Of a DNA stretch of 11,846 nucleotides, positions 7,236-11,846 are shown one piece after another (position 1 is the first letter of the stretch; each line of letters begins with the position of its first letter). The notes beneath the pieces are model-generated. The model saw only the letters and a program-made list of their open reading frames with translations. It was not told the origin of the DNA and ran no database searches. The stretch is from Pseudomonadota bacterium (lineage in GTDB: Bacteria; Pseudomonadota; Gammaproteobacteria; Burkholderiales; Burkholderiaceae_C). A program made the position numbers and the translations under genes. Location: assembly GCA_023415035.1 (NCBI GenBank), contig JAEZLX010000053.1:1-11846 (forward strand). The letters are read 5' to 3'.

Positions 7236-7589
7236 TCAGAGGGCGGATGGCCTAGCCGGGCGGGGCATGATGGCCAGGAACAGCAGCGCCACCGCAACGC
7301 CGGTCATGTCGGCCACCCAGTCCAGCGGGTCGCCCGTGCGCCAGCCGGTGGCAGCCTGCAACGCTTCGATGGATGCGCCATACAGGGCCATCGCGAATCC
7401 CCAGCGCCAGGCCGGCATCGGGTAGGCGAGCGCGCCCAGTCCGGTGAGCATCAGAAACCCGACCGCATATTGCGCCTTGTCCCAGATGTCGAAGACCTGG
7501 GGTGGCAGGTGGGCCGTGGGGGCAAGCGATGCCACTGTGACCAGGGTCAGCAGCAGCCAGAAACTCCAGCGCAGGACAGTGCGGATCAT
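7236..7589 (-). CDS. Small VanZ-like membrane protein
   Basis: A 117-aa protein from the ATG at 7589 (MIRTVLRWSFWLLL); a TTG at 7649 would add 20 residues. Four hydrophobic segments are visible: about 5-25, 43-58, 63-84 and 96-112. The DIWDKAQYAVGF motif and the EALQAATGWRTGDPLDWVADMTG stretch match the VanZ-like family, whose founding member gives low-level teicoplanin resistance. The biochemical role of these small chromosomal forms is unknown and resistance should not be assumed. It heads the same-strand group with aat and bpt (37-base gap). No clear Shine-Dalgarno precedes either start, so the exact start is uncertain. Confidence 0.7.
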   Translation of the reverse strand: MIRTVLRWSFWLLLTLVTVASLAPTAHLPPQVFDIWDKAQYAVGFLMLTGLGALAYPMPAWRWGFAMALYGASIEALQAATGWRTGDPLDWVADMTGVAVALLFLAIMPRPARPSAL

Positions 7590-7738
7590 GAAGCGGAGGT
7601 GAAGTGGCCGGGCGGCGGCTTGGGCTGTATGTGCTCGCAGTGTATCCAAGCACGCGGCGGTTCGCGCAGTCTGGGGCGTCCACGGTCCGGCTGTGTGAAG
7701 GGACGTGCTCTACTTTTTTTCAGATTTTTTTCGTGTGC

Positions 7739-7768
7739 TTGTGAAAGTCGAAAAAATGTGGCTATAAT
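7739..7768 (+). promoter_or_regulatory. Promoter of the tRNA-Asn gene
   Basis: TTGTGA (7739-7744) and a perfect TATAAT (7763-7768) are 18 bp apart, 10 bases before the tRNA 5' end. The region 7650-7738 before it holds T-rich runs but no gene that I can see. Confidence 0.75.
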
Positions 7769-7778
7769 TCAAGTCTGT

Positions 7779-7854
7779 TCCCCGATAGCTCAGTCGGTAG
7801 AGCGACGGACTGTTAATCCGCAGGTCCCTGGTTCGAACCCAGGTCGGGGAGCCA
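7779..7854 (+). tRNA. tRNA-Asn (anticodon GUU)
   Basis: A 76-base tRNA with encoded CCA. The acceptor arms TCCCCGA and TCGGGGA pair fully, the D arm has AGCTCAGTCGGTAGAGC, the anticodon loop CTGTTAA places GTT at 7812-7814, and the T arm has the GGTTCGAACCC stretch. The sequence matches the usual bacterial asparagine tRNA. It has its own promoter and terminator and abuts an integrase gene in the opposite direction, which marks it as the insertion site of the element to its right. All parts of the tRNA are present, so the insertion left it functional. Confidence 0.97.
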
Positions 7855-7872
7855 AAAATACCGAACAGAAAC

Positions 7873-7907
7873 AAGCACTTAGGTCATATCGGCCTAGGTG
7901 CTTTTTT
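7873..7907 (+). terminator. Intrinsic terminator of tRNA-Asn
   Basis: An 11-bp stem (AAGCACTTAGG at 7873-7883 with CCTAGGTGCTT at 7893-7903, one T-G wobble) is followed by a run of six T (7902-7907), 18 bases after the tRNA. If the attachment core is the tRNA 3' end, this terminator belongs to the element rather than to the original host locus. Confidence 0.8.
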
Positions 7908-7923
7908 CTTGCTTGTTGGAAGA

Positions 7924-7944
7924 ATATTGGAAGGCTTCCAATAT
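7924..7944. repeat. Perfect 10-bp palindrome near the integrase 3' end
   Basis: ATATTGGAAG (7924-7933) and CTTCCAATAT (7935-7944) are exact inverted copies around one central G. It lies between the tRNA terminator and the integrase stop, a place where integrase or accessory factor sites are expected. It could equally be part of a transcription stop for the integrase operon, though no T run follows on the - strand. Confidence 0.5.
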
Positions 7945-7947
7945 CCA

Positions 7948-7980
7948 GTAGTGCGCAGCGTCCGCTGCTGCGCACGCTAC
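7948..7980. repeat. GC stem-loop just downstream of the integrase
   Basis: GTGCGCAGC (7951-7959) and GCTGCGCAC (7967-7975) form a perfect 9-bp stem with a 7-base loop; GTA (7948-7950) and TAC (7978-7980) extend it past a two-base bulge. It starts five bases after the integrase stop (on the - strand). It may stabilise or terminate the element operon transcript or take part in the attachment site. Confidence 0.5.
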
Positions 7981-7985
7981 AGTTA

Positions 7986-9131
7986 TCAGAGTGCAACGCG
8001 GTTCGGTTGCACGGTCTCACGCCAGCGCTGCTTGACGTAAATCTCGGTGGTGGTCTTGTCCTCGTGGCCACACAGTGCTTGGATCTGCTCGATCGGCACG
8101 CCAGCTTGCCACATATCGGTGGCTCCCTTGCCCTTCAGATCCCGGAAGCCGAACGGCGCAATGCGCTCGGCATTGGGGTTCTTGGCCAGGCGCAGCTTGT
8201 TCGCCTTGGCGATGCAGCGCTTGAGCATGGCGCTGATGCCGTCATACGTGTAGGGCTTGCCGTCGCGGGTGCGCACCAGCGGCTGACGCAGCTTGGGCAC
8301 CTCGCCCAGGCTCGTGCGGATCAGCTCATTGAGCTCGGCCGTCACCTCGATCTGCATGACCTTCTTGGTCTTGCCCTGCTGGAACTTCAGCACGCGTTTG
8401 CCTTGCGCCGTGGCGAGCACCGTGGTGTCCCAGTGGATGATGTCGCTCTCGGGCCGCTGCAGGGTGCGGTAGGTCAGCTCCATGAGCAGGCGCACGCTGT
8501 TGGGCGCGACCGCATACACCTCTTGGTAGTCCTGGTGAGGCACGTACACATCGCGGCGGGACTCGCGGTTGCGCTTGATCCCACTGGCGCGCAGGCATGG
8601 GTTGACCAGCAGGCCGGGGATCTCGTTGCCGTGGCGCGAGATCATCCAGGACATGGCTGCAGAGAGCGCGGCCTTTTCGCGGTTGGCCTGCACCGGGCGG
8701 CCCAGCTCGGCACCGATGTCTAGGAACTGCTGGACCATGGGCGGCGTCACCTGCTGAGGCGTGAGTGGCGGCGCGAAGAACACGCGCAGCGAGCCGGGAC
8801 GGCCAGGCCGGCCACCTTTTGGCGGAACGCCCTTGATCGCCATGGTGTAGTCCGCCAGTGTGCGCGCTGACATCGTGCCGGCCTTGTGGCGCTCTTCACA
8901 GAACACCAGGAATCGGTCGAGCCAGTACATCAACGTGCCGTGCAGGCCATTGGGGTCGTTGTACAGGCGTGCGCGCTCGTTGGCGGCTGCCATGTCCTTG
9001 CCCAGGTTCTCCCACTTGCCGGTGTCGCGGTGGACATAGTAGTAGGAGCCTGCGCGCATGTACACGCGCGGTTCCAGCTCGGAAGAGTTCTTGCGACGGC
9101 GGCCCATGGGGGGCATGGTAGCGGCATTCAT
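7986..9131 (-). CDS. Tyrosine-type site-specific integrase
   Basis: A 381-aa phage-type recombinase expected to insert and excise the element at the tRNA-Asn gene. The ATG at 9131 shares ATGA with the stop of the DUF4224-like gene; a longer open frame upstream only shadows that gene. An N-terminal arm/core-binding part covers about residues 20-200, with the catalytic domain after. Box I is TLQRPESDIIHW (R226), a lysine-rich beta turn GKTKKV (254-258) supplies the likely catalytic lysine, the box II region reads FGFRDLKGKGATD (327-339), then GHE (H356) and the nucleophile Y365 in TTTEIYVKQRW. Where most family members have HxxR, this one has R330-D-L-K333. The protein is full length and not obviously broken. 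Confidence 0.9.
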   Translation of the reverse strand: MNAATMPPMGRRRKNSSELEPRVYMRAGSYYYVHRDTGKWENLGKDMAAANERARLYNDPNGLHGTLMYWLDRFLVFCEERHKAGTMSARTLADYTMAIKGVPPKGGRPGRPGSLRVFFAPPLTPQQVTPPMVQQFLDIGAELGRPVQANREKAALSAAMSWMISRHGNEIPGLLVNPCLRASGIKRNRESRRDVYVPHQDYQEVYAVAPNSVRLLMELTYRTLQRPESDIIHWDTTVLATAQGKRVLKFQQGKTKKVMQIEVTAELNELIRTSLGEVPKLRQPLVRTRDGKPYTYDGISAMLKRCIAKANKLRLAKNPNAERIAPFGFRDLKGKGATDMWQAGVPIEQIQALCGHEDKTTTEIYVKQRWRETVQPNRVAL

Positions 9132-9403
9132 GCGGCGCGGGGCTGGCGGAATAACTGAATCAGGGCGGCGCGGTTGACGCCTGCGGGCTCTGGCGGCTGG
9201 ATGGTGCGGGGGGCGGTCTGCGGCATGAGGCCGCCCAGCACCTGCTCGGCGTGGGCTCGCCACACCAGCGGTCGGCCGTTCGGCCTGGTGTGCACGATCA
9301 GGCCCAGGCCCTGCAGATACCGGACCTTGGCAGCGTTCTGCCGCAGGCCTTCGCACAGGGCGTCGATCTCGGCGTCGGTCAAATCAGGGCGGGGTGTAGT
9401 CAT
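9128..9403 (-). CDS. Small DUF4224-like protein next to the integrase
   Basis: A 91-aa protein whose N-terminal half (LTDAEIDALCEGLRQNAAKV, then RYLQGLGL and the TRPNGRPLVW stretch) looks like DUF4224, a short domain common beside phage integrases; recognition is from memory of the family. The predicted fold is small and helical, and proteins of this size and place are often excisionase or recombination-directionality factors, but that role is inferred. Its ATG overlaps the stop of the preceding gene (ATGA, 9400-9403) and its stop overlaps the integrase start (ATGA, 9128-9131), so all three are translationally coupled. GAGGT lies nine bases before the ATG. Confidence 0.75.
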   Translation of the reverse strand: MTTPRPDLTDAEIDALCEGLRQNAAKVRYLQGLGLIVHTRPNGRPLVWRAHAEQVLGGLMPQTAPRTIQPPEPAGVNRAALIQLFRQPRAA

Positions 9404-9903
9404 ATGGCCATGACCTCAACGTCATGCGGGCGGCGCTTGCCCTCATAGATCTCCTGGATGCGCTTCTCCGTGCGCCGGTGGGCGGCGATCGCGGTGCGGT
9501 GCGGGATCTGTTCCAGGATCTCGGCGTAGCTCTCCAGCACGGCCCGCACGGCCTGGATGCCAGCGCCGTCCAGGCGGATCGGTGCGCCGGTTTCCAGGTG
9601 GCGTGCGCCGGCGATGGCCAAGGCTCGCGTTGCGTCGTGCAGCAGGCCAGTCGAGTCTTCGGCCACGCCCATTTCGATCAGCGTCTCCAGCAGGTTGACG
9701 GCGTCGCTGACCACGCGCCAGTCGTTGGCCGTGGGCTTGGGCGAGGTCTCGATCGAGGCCAGGCCGGACCACATGCGGGTGAGCTGGCTGATGCGGTAGG
9801 CCTTGGGCATGGGCTCGGTCGCGCTGGCCATGAGTTCGTGCAGGTAGGTGTAGGTGCGCAAGACCTGTGGCCGGCGCTTTGGCTTGGGTCGGGCGCGGGG
9901 CAT
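9400..9903 (-). CDS. Hypothetical phage protein, 167 aa
   Basis: I do not recognise this family. The ATG at 9903 has GGAG nine bases upstream and gives 167 aa; a longer frame upstream only shadows the membrane protein gene. The N-terminus is very basic (RARPKPKRRPQ, residues 3-13), followed by a mostly helical, soluble-looking protein and another basic stretch near the end (AAHRRTEKRIQEIYEGKRR). That pattern would suit nucleic-acid binding, but no motif proves it. It overlaps the DUF4224-like gene by ATGA and is embedded in the integrase operon, so a role in the element's early or integration functions is likely. Confidence 0.75.
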   Translation of the reverse strand: MPRARPKPKRRPQVLRTYTYLHELMASATEPMPKAYRISQLTRMWSGLASIETSPKPTANDWRVVSDAVNLLETLIEMGVAEDSTGLLHDATRALAIAGARHLETGAPIRLDGAGIQAVRAVLESYAEILEQIPHRTAIAAHRRTEKRIQEIYEGKRRPHDVEVMAI

Positions 9904-10145
9904 GACGCTTTTCTCCGTGGGCGCACCAGCCCCACCCACACGCCGAGCAGGCTGGTGCCGGTGAAAATGGCTTGCTGCGCCAGCAGGCCCCAGTGGCCGT
10001 GCATCCATGCGAACGCGATCCAGCCCGCGTTGCTGGCCAGGTAGGCCACAAAGCCCCAGCCGGCGCGGGGGCCGTTGAGGGCCAGGAGCATGGTGCCGAG
10101 CACGCCGAAGGCGGCGGCAAGACCTTCGATCAGGTTTGTGGTCAT
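9678..10145 (-). CDS. Small membrane protein of the element; true 3' end unclear
   Basis: The first 78 residues look genuine: three hydrophobic helices at about 5-24, 28-47 and 50-77 (GLLAQQAIFTGTSLLGVWVG in the third), like short phage membrane proteins sometimes named PnuC-like. The ATG at 10145 shares ATGA with the stop of the 94-aa gene and has GAGG seven bases upstream. The frame has no stop until 9678, which gives 155 aa and a 226-base overlap with the next gene. The tail after about residue 80 is Pro/Ser/Arg-rich and looks like an out-of-frame reading of that gene. Either the long overlap is real, or there is a frameshift near 9905-9915. Function unknown. Confidence 0.65.
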   Translation of the reverse strand: MTTNLIEGLAAAFGVLGTMLLALNGPRAGWGFVAYLASNAGWIAFAWMHGHWGLLAQQAIFTGTSLLGVWVGLVRPRRKASCPAPDPSQSAGHRSCAPTPTCTNSWPARPSPCPRPTASASSPACGPAWPRSRPRPSPRPTTGAWSATPSTCWRR

Positions 10146-10426
10146 GCGTCGTCCTCGTTCATGATCACAAGCACCTCGTCGGACGCATCCATTCGTGTGG
10201 CAAGGCCACGGTTTTCAAGGTAGGTGATGGCTTCCTCAAGTGCTGGGGCGCTTGCCAGTCCATCCGGGTCAAGGCTATAGGTGATGTAGTCGACCTTGAT
10301 GCCGTGGCTGTCGATGAGTTCGCGGCTCGCCTCGTCGGCAATGCGCCAGGCCGCTTGCAGTGTGGCGTTCTCGGCCTGTTCGCGGTGTCGGTCAATCGGA
10401 CATTCATTTCGATGCGCTTCATTCAT
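10142..10426 (-). CDS. Hypothetical protein, 94 aa
   Basis: An acidic, soluble 94-aa protein of no family I recognise. The ATG at 10426 has a strong GGAGGT eight to nine bases upstream, and the stop overlaps the membrane protein start (ATGA, 10142-10145), so the gene is well supported by layout. The N-terminal half is helical (REQAENATLQAAWRIADEAS); the C-terminal half (APALEEAITYLENRGLATRM) could be a small alpha/beta domain. Its ribosome binding site lies beside the core-box copy at 10443-10449, so this is the first gene beyond the cassette-like segment. Confidence 0.75.
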   Translation of the reverse strand: MNEAHRNECPIDRHREQAENATLQAAWRIADEASRELIDSHGIKVDYITYSLDPDGLASAPALEEAITYLENRGLATRMDASDEVLVIMNEDDA

Positions 10427-10442
10427 GCCGCTTACCTCCAGC

Positions 10443-10449
10443 GTTAGGC
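10443..10449 (+). other. attC-like core box (GTTAGGC) at the left end of a cassette-like segment
   Basis: GTTAGGC is the consensus 3' core box of integron attC sites. Bases before it (CTTACCTCCAGC at 10431-10442) resemble the right half of some cassette attC sites. No good partner box is found to the left: GGTCAAT at 10390-10396 is at the right distance (60 bases in all) but pairs poorly. The stop codon of the 101-aa gene (- strand TAA) falls inside the box. On its own a seven-base match is weak; it gains weight from the full site at 10764-10823. Confidence 0.35.
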
Positions 10450-10749
10450 GTCAATCGCCTCTGCTGCCTCATCCCATACCCAGTGCGTTTCATCATCCAG
10501 TCCACCATCAGGCAACCGAAAGATGGCGTTCGCGGCTTCAGCAAGTTCGGTCGCTGTTTCGTAGCGCTCCGCGTTGTGTCGCATCCATGCGCGCACATCC
10601 CGGCGGCGCGCACTCGGCGGCGGCGGAATCACCGGCTTTCGCGGCTTCCGCACCATGCAGGCCGCTTCAATCTCGCGCTGCCTGTCTGTCGCTTCTCGTC
10701 CTTGCGAGATAACCAGCTTCCTGTATCGGTTTTCTTGTTGCACGCTCAT
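10444..10749 (-). CDS. Hypothetical protein, 101 aa, in a cassette-like segment
   Basis: A 101-aa protein of no family I recognise, starting at the ATG at 10749 behind a consensus AGGAGG (10756-10761). The first half is basic with a proline run (RKPVIPPPPSARRR), the second acidic and rich in aromatics (ETHWVWDEAAEAIDA at the C-terminus), as in many small phage proteins. The stop codon TAA is part of the core box at 10443-10449, and the attC-like site begins 15 bases before the start codon. The gene with its ribosome binding site therefore fills the segment between the two boxes. The frame is open far upstream, but the added residues only read the attC-like site and the neighbouring gene out of frame. 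Confidence 0.75.
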   Translation of the reverse strand: MSVQQENRYRKLVISQGREATDRQREIEAACMVRKPRKPVIPPPPSARRRDVRAWMRHNAERYETATELAEAANAIFRLPDGGLDDETHWVWDEAAEAIDA

Positions 10750-10763
10750 ATTCAACCTCCTGC

Positions 10764-10823
10764 GCCTAACCCGGCGCTCGTTCGGACGACCCTGACGGGC
10801 CGCCGCACAGCTCTGCGTTAGAC
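10764..10823 (+). other. Integron attC-like recombination site, 60 bp
   Basis: The outer boxes GCCTAAC (10764-10770) and GTTAGAC (10817-10823) match the attC core consensus RYYYAAC...GTTRRRY and pair at six of seven positions. Inside lie a partly unpaired spacer, a short inner match (GCT 10776-10778 with AGC 10809-10811 region), an unpaired stretch, and a terminal hairpin in which CGG-A-CG-A-CCC (10783-10792) pairs with GGG-C-CG-CCG (10797-10805) around the loop TGAC. One base (10786) bulges out on the left arm, as in known attC folds, and the - strand folds better because an A-C mismatch becomes G-T. The length of 60 bases is typical. The bulge side suggests a + orientation. No integron integrase gene is in the window. 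Confidence 0.6.
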
Positions 10824-11039
10824 GGCAAGTCGCCCGCCCACAGAACTTGCCCAGTCCATGGCGTCCTGCCATTTCAGCCGGCCGGCTGGGCGTTGAGCCA
10901 TCAGAACCAGGTGGTGCAGCACATGGCCATCTGCGTCCAGTACCGCGCCTGCGTAGCGCTCGCCTGGTTTCAGGGTGATTTCCGTTTCTGGCAGTCGGAT
11001 GACCTTGTTGCCGTAGCCGTAGGTGTAGAGGGTGTTCAT
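10818..11039 (-). pseudogene. DUF1566-like protein, apparently cut short at the attC-like site
   Basis: A 73-aa reading frame starting at the ATG at 11039 (AGGAG upstream; ATGA overlap with the methyltransferase stop). The PGERYAGAVLDADGHVLHHL stretch and the LKWQDAMDWASSVGGRL stretch look like the N-terminal half of phage DUF1566-domain proteins, which by my recollection are about twice as long and continue past the GG-L motif with a PTRxEQ-like segment. Here the protein ends two residues later, and the TAA stop is part of the attC-like core box. It is therefore probably the stump of a longer gene broken by the cassette-like insertion, though a natural short protein cannot be excluded. The role of the family in phages is unknown. 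Confidence 0.6.
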
Positions 11040-11846
11040 GCAACTCTCCTGATTTCCTCGGCCGCCGGCCAGTTGGCGGCCACGATGGCGCGGGCCAGGG
11101 GCGGGCAGACGCTGTTGCCGCACATCCGCACCTGGGCGGTCTTTGTTAGCGGGCGGCCGTCGGCGCCGCGGTCGATCACATAGCTGTCGGGGAAGCCCTG
11201 GGCGCGGTAAAGCTCGCGCGGGGTGAGCATGCGCAGGCCGATGTCAACGATGGCGTAGGGCTCGCCCTTGACGGTGACCAGGCCGAAGCGGTCCTTGGTG
11301 GTGACGGTGTGCAGCGGTTCGCTCAGGGCGGGGTCGCCGTCGGTTCCGTAGTATTTGATGAGGAATGCGCGCACTTCGGCATGGTGGGTGCCCTGTGCGC
11401 TGATGGTGTGCAGGGGTTCGTCGGTGCTGCTCTGGTTGTCGATGGGGACCATGTTGGCCGCGACCAGGCTGTGGTGATCCACGCTGGTGATGGTGGCCAT
11501 CGGGTCCACCAGTTCGCTGCCAACCACGCCGGTGTAGTGCTTGGCGATGAACGCGGTCACCAGCGATGGCGCGCTTCGCGCTCCACTTCCGCTTTTCGCT
11601 CCAGTTTCTGCCGCTTCTCTCGGTGCTCCAACCGGTCCCACGCGGTCATGACCAGGGCTGCTTGCCTGGACGCTTCGCGCCGCTTCTTGAGCTGCTCGAT
11701 GTGCACGACTTTCTCCATGCTCGTCCTCTACGATGAATGGGTTGGGGTTGGTGACCACGTAGCGCATGATCCCCTTGGCGATCCGCCGGCACGTGGCGTC
11801 AGCAAGCGGGCGGTCGCGCTCGAAGATGCTGGGCGCTGGCACGCTC
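11036..11846 (-). CDS. DNA cytosine-5 methyltransferase, C-terminal part (cut by window edge)
   Basis: The frame is open to the right edge, so the start and the SAM-binding and PCQ catalytic motifs lie outside. The visible 269 or so residues hold repeated segments typical of phage Dcm-like enzymes (LVTAFIAKHYTGVVG, then EVRAFLIKYYGTDGD and DPLHTVTTKDRFGLVTV-like repeats). Motif IX/X follows: RMLTPRELYRAQGFP, then KTAQVRMCGNSVCPPLARAI near the C-terminus. The enzyme would methylate cytosine in element or host DNA, often to evade restriction. Between PFIV and SLVTAF (about 11559-11730) the sequence is Ser/Ala/Gly-rich and unlike the family, and coincides with a nested ORF in another frame. The stop shares ATGA (11036-11039) with the next gene. 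Confidence 0.88.
   Translation of the reverse strand, partial: SVPAPSIFERDRPLADATCRRIAKGIMRYVVTNPNPFIVEDEHGESRAHRAAQEAARSVQASSPGHDRVGPVGAPREAAETGAKSGSGARSAPSLVTAFIAKHYTGVVGSELVDPMATITSVDHHSLVAANMVPIDNQSSTDEPLHTISAQGTHHAEVRAFLIKYYGTDGDPALSEPLHTVTTKDRFGLVTVKGEPYAIVDIGLRMLTPRELYRAQGFPDSYVIDRGADGRPLTKTAQVRMCGNSVCPPLARAIVAANWPAAEEIRRVA
11557..11718 (-). CDS. Nested 53-aa charged coiled-coil-like ORF inside the methyltransferase gene
   Basis: A complete ORF in a different - strand frame from the methyltransferase: ATG at 11718 with GAGG seven to ten bases upstream, stop TGA at 11557. The product is rich in Glu, Lys, Arg and Gln (for example EHREKRQKLERKAEVEREAR, residues 31-50) and would be one long helix, a common look for tiny phage proteins. 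The methyltransferase frame over the same bases is low-complexity and family-unlike, which suggests that the nested frame is or was the real coding one here. Function unknown; expression not shown. Confidence 0.45.
   Translation of the reverse strand: MEKVVHIEQLKKRREASRQAALVMTAWDRLEHREKRQKLERKAEVEREARHRW

Larger units (their letters stand above)
7830..7980. other. Putative left attachment site (attL) of the integrated element
   Basis: A tyrosine integrase ends 131 bases from the tRNA-Asn 3' end and faces it, the standard layout for elements that recombine in the 3' part of a tRNA gene and keep it whole. The crossover core would then lie in the T-arm/acceptor end (about 7830-7854), and everything after 7854 would be element DNA. 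Two strong palindromes (7924-7944 and 7948-7980) lie between. The other copy of the tRNA end (attR) is not in this window, so the call is inferred from context. Confidence 0.5.

Noticed and set aside
7726..7756. Inverted repeat TTTTTTCG / CGAAAAAA before tRNA-Asn, as a terminator or operator
   Set aside because: It is made mostly of homopolymer runs in AT-rich promoter DNA and the weak stem would be unstable; chance is enough.
7224..8723. 499-aa + strand open frame across vanZ, tRNA-Asn and the integrase
   Set aside because: It runs through a tRNA gene and antisense to two supported genes; it is open only by base composition.
9132..9356. N-terminal extension of the integrase in frame upstream of 9131
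   Set aside because: It overlaps the DUF4224-like gene and reads as its out-of-frame Pro/Arg-rich shadow; the ATGA overlap marks the real start.
10390..10449. Second full attC site ending at GTTAGGC (10443-10449)
   Set aside because: The left partner GGTCAAT is at the right distance but pairs poorly and no inner hairpin forms, so only a half-site is reported.
11144..11150. GTTAGCG at the methyltransferase C-terminus as another attC core box
   Set aside because: It does not fit GTTRRRY, has no partner box, and lies in a conserved coding motif.

Overview
The window looks like a GC-rich betaproteobacterial chromosome, most likely Burkholderiales and probably Comamonadaceae (inferred from gene order, GC-rich codon use and protein wording; no search was run). 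It has a host part (about 1-7854) and the start of an integrated element (about 7855-11846) that enters at a tRNA-Asn gene and runs past the right edge.

Host part. Two different 2-isopropylmalate synthases lie in tandem on the + strand: a long type-2 enzyme (132-1850) and a shorter type-1 enzyme (1889-3430), 38 bases apart. Upstream of the first is a leader whose 9-base segments can form competing helices, one of them terminator-like. A stem-loop and a clear promoter separate them from a periplasmic D,D-peptidase of the PBP7/PbpG group with a lysine-rich linker (3629-4792). Convergent to it, on the - strand, is a compact set read vanZ-like (7589-7236), aat (7198-6428), bpt (6431-5694), then an IclR-family regulator (5611-4817). 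Aat and Bpt are the two bacterial N-end-rule aminoacyl-transferases, and they overlap by four bases (GTGA). A tRNA-Asn(GUU) with its own promoter and terminator closes the host part.

Element. Facing the tRNA is a tyrosine integrase, and behind it a tightly packed - strand run of small genes. In transcription order these are the C-terminal part of a DNA cytosine-5 methyltransferase (cut by the window edge), a short DUF1566-like fragment, a 101-aa protein, a 94-aa protein, a small membrane protein, a 167-aa protein, a DUF4224-like protein and the integrase. Four joins are ATGA stop/start overlaps. This fits the early/integration module of a prophage or related integrative element.

Most unusual is 10443-10823. 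A 60-base sequence with the box layout and fold of an integron attC site (10764-10823) lies where the DUF1566-like protein stops short. A second core-box copy (10443-10449) marks the other end of a 374-base segment that holds exactly one small gene with its ribosome binding site, and the stop codons of both neighbouring reading frames fall inside the core boxes. It looks like a gene cassette captured in a phage-like module. Nearby, a complete 53-aa charged ORF (11557-11718) is nested in another frame of the methyltransferase gene, exactly where the methyltransferase reading frame stops looking like its family.
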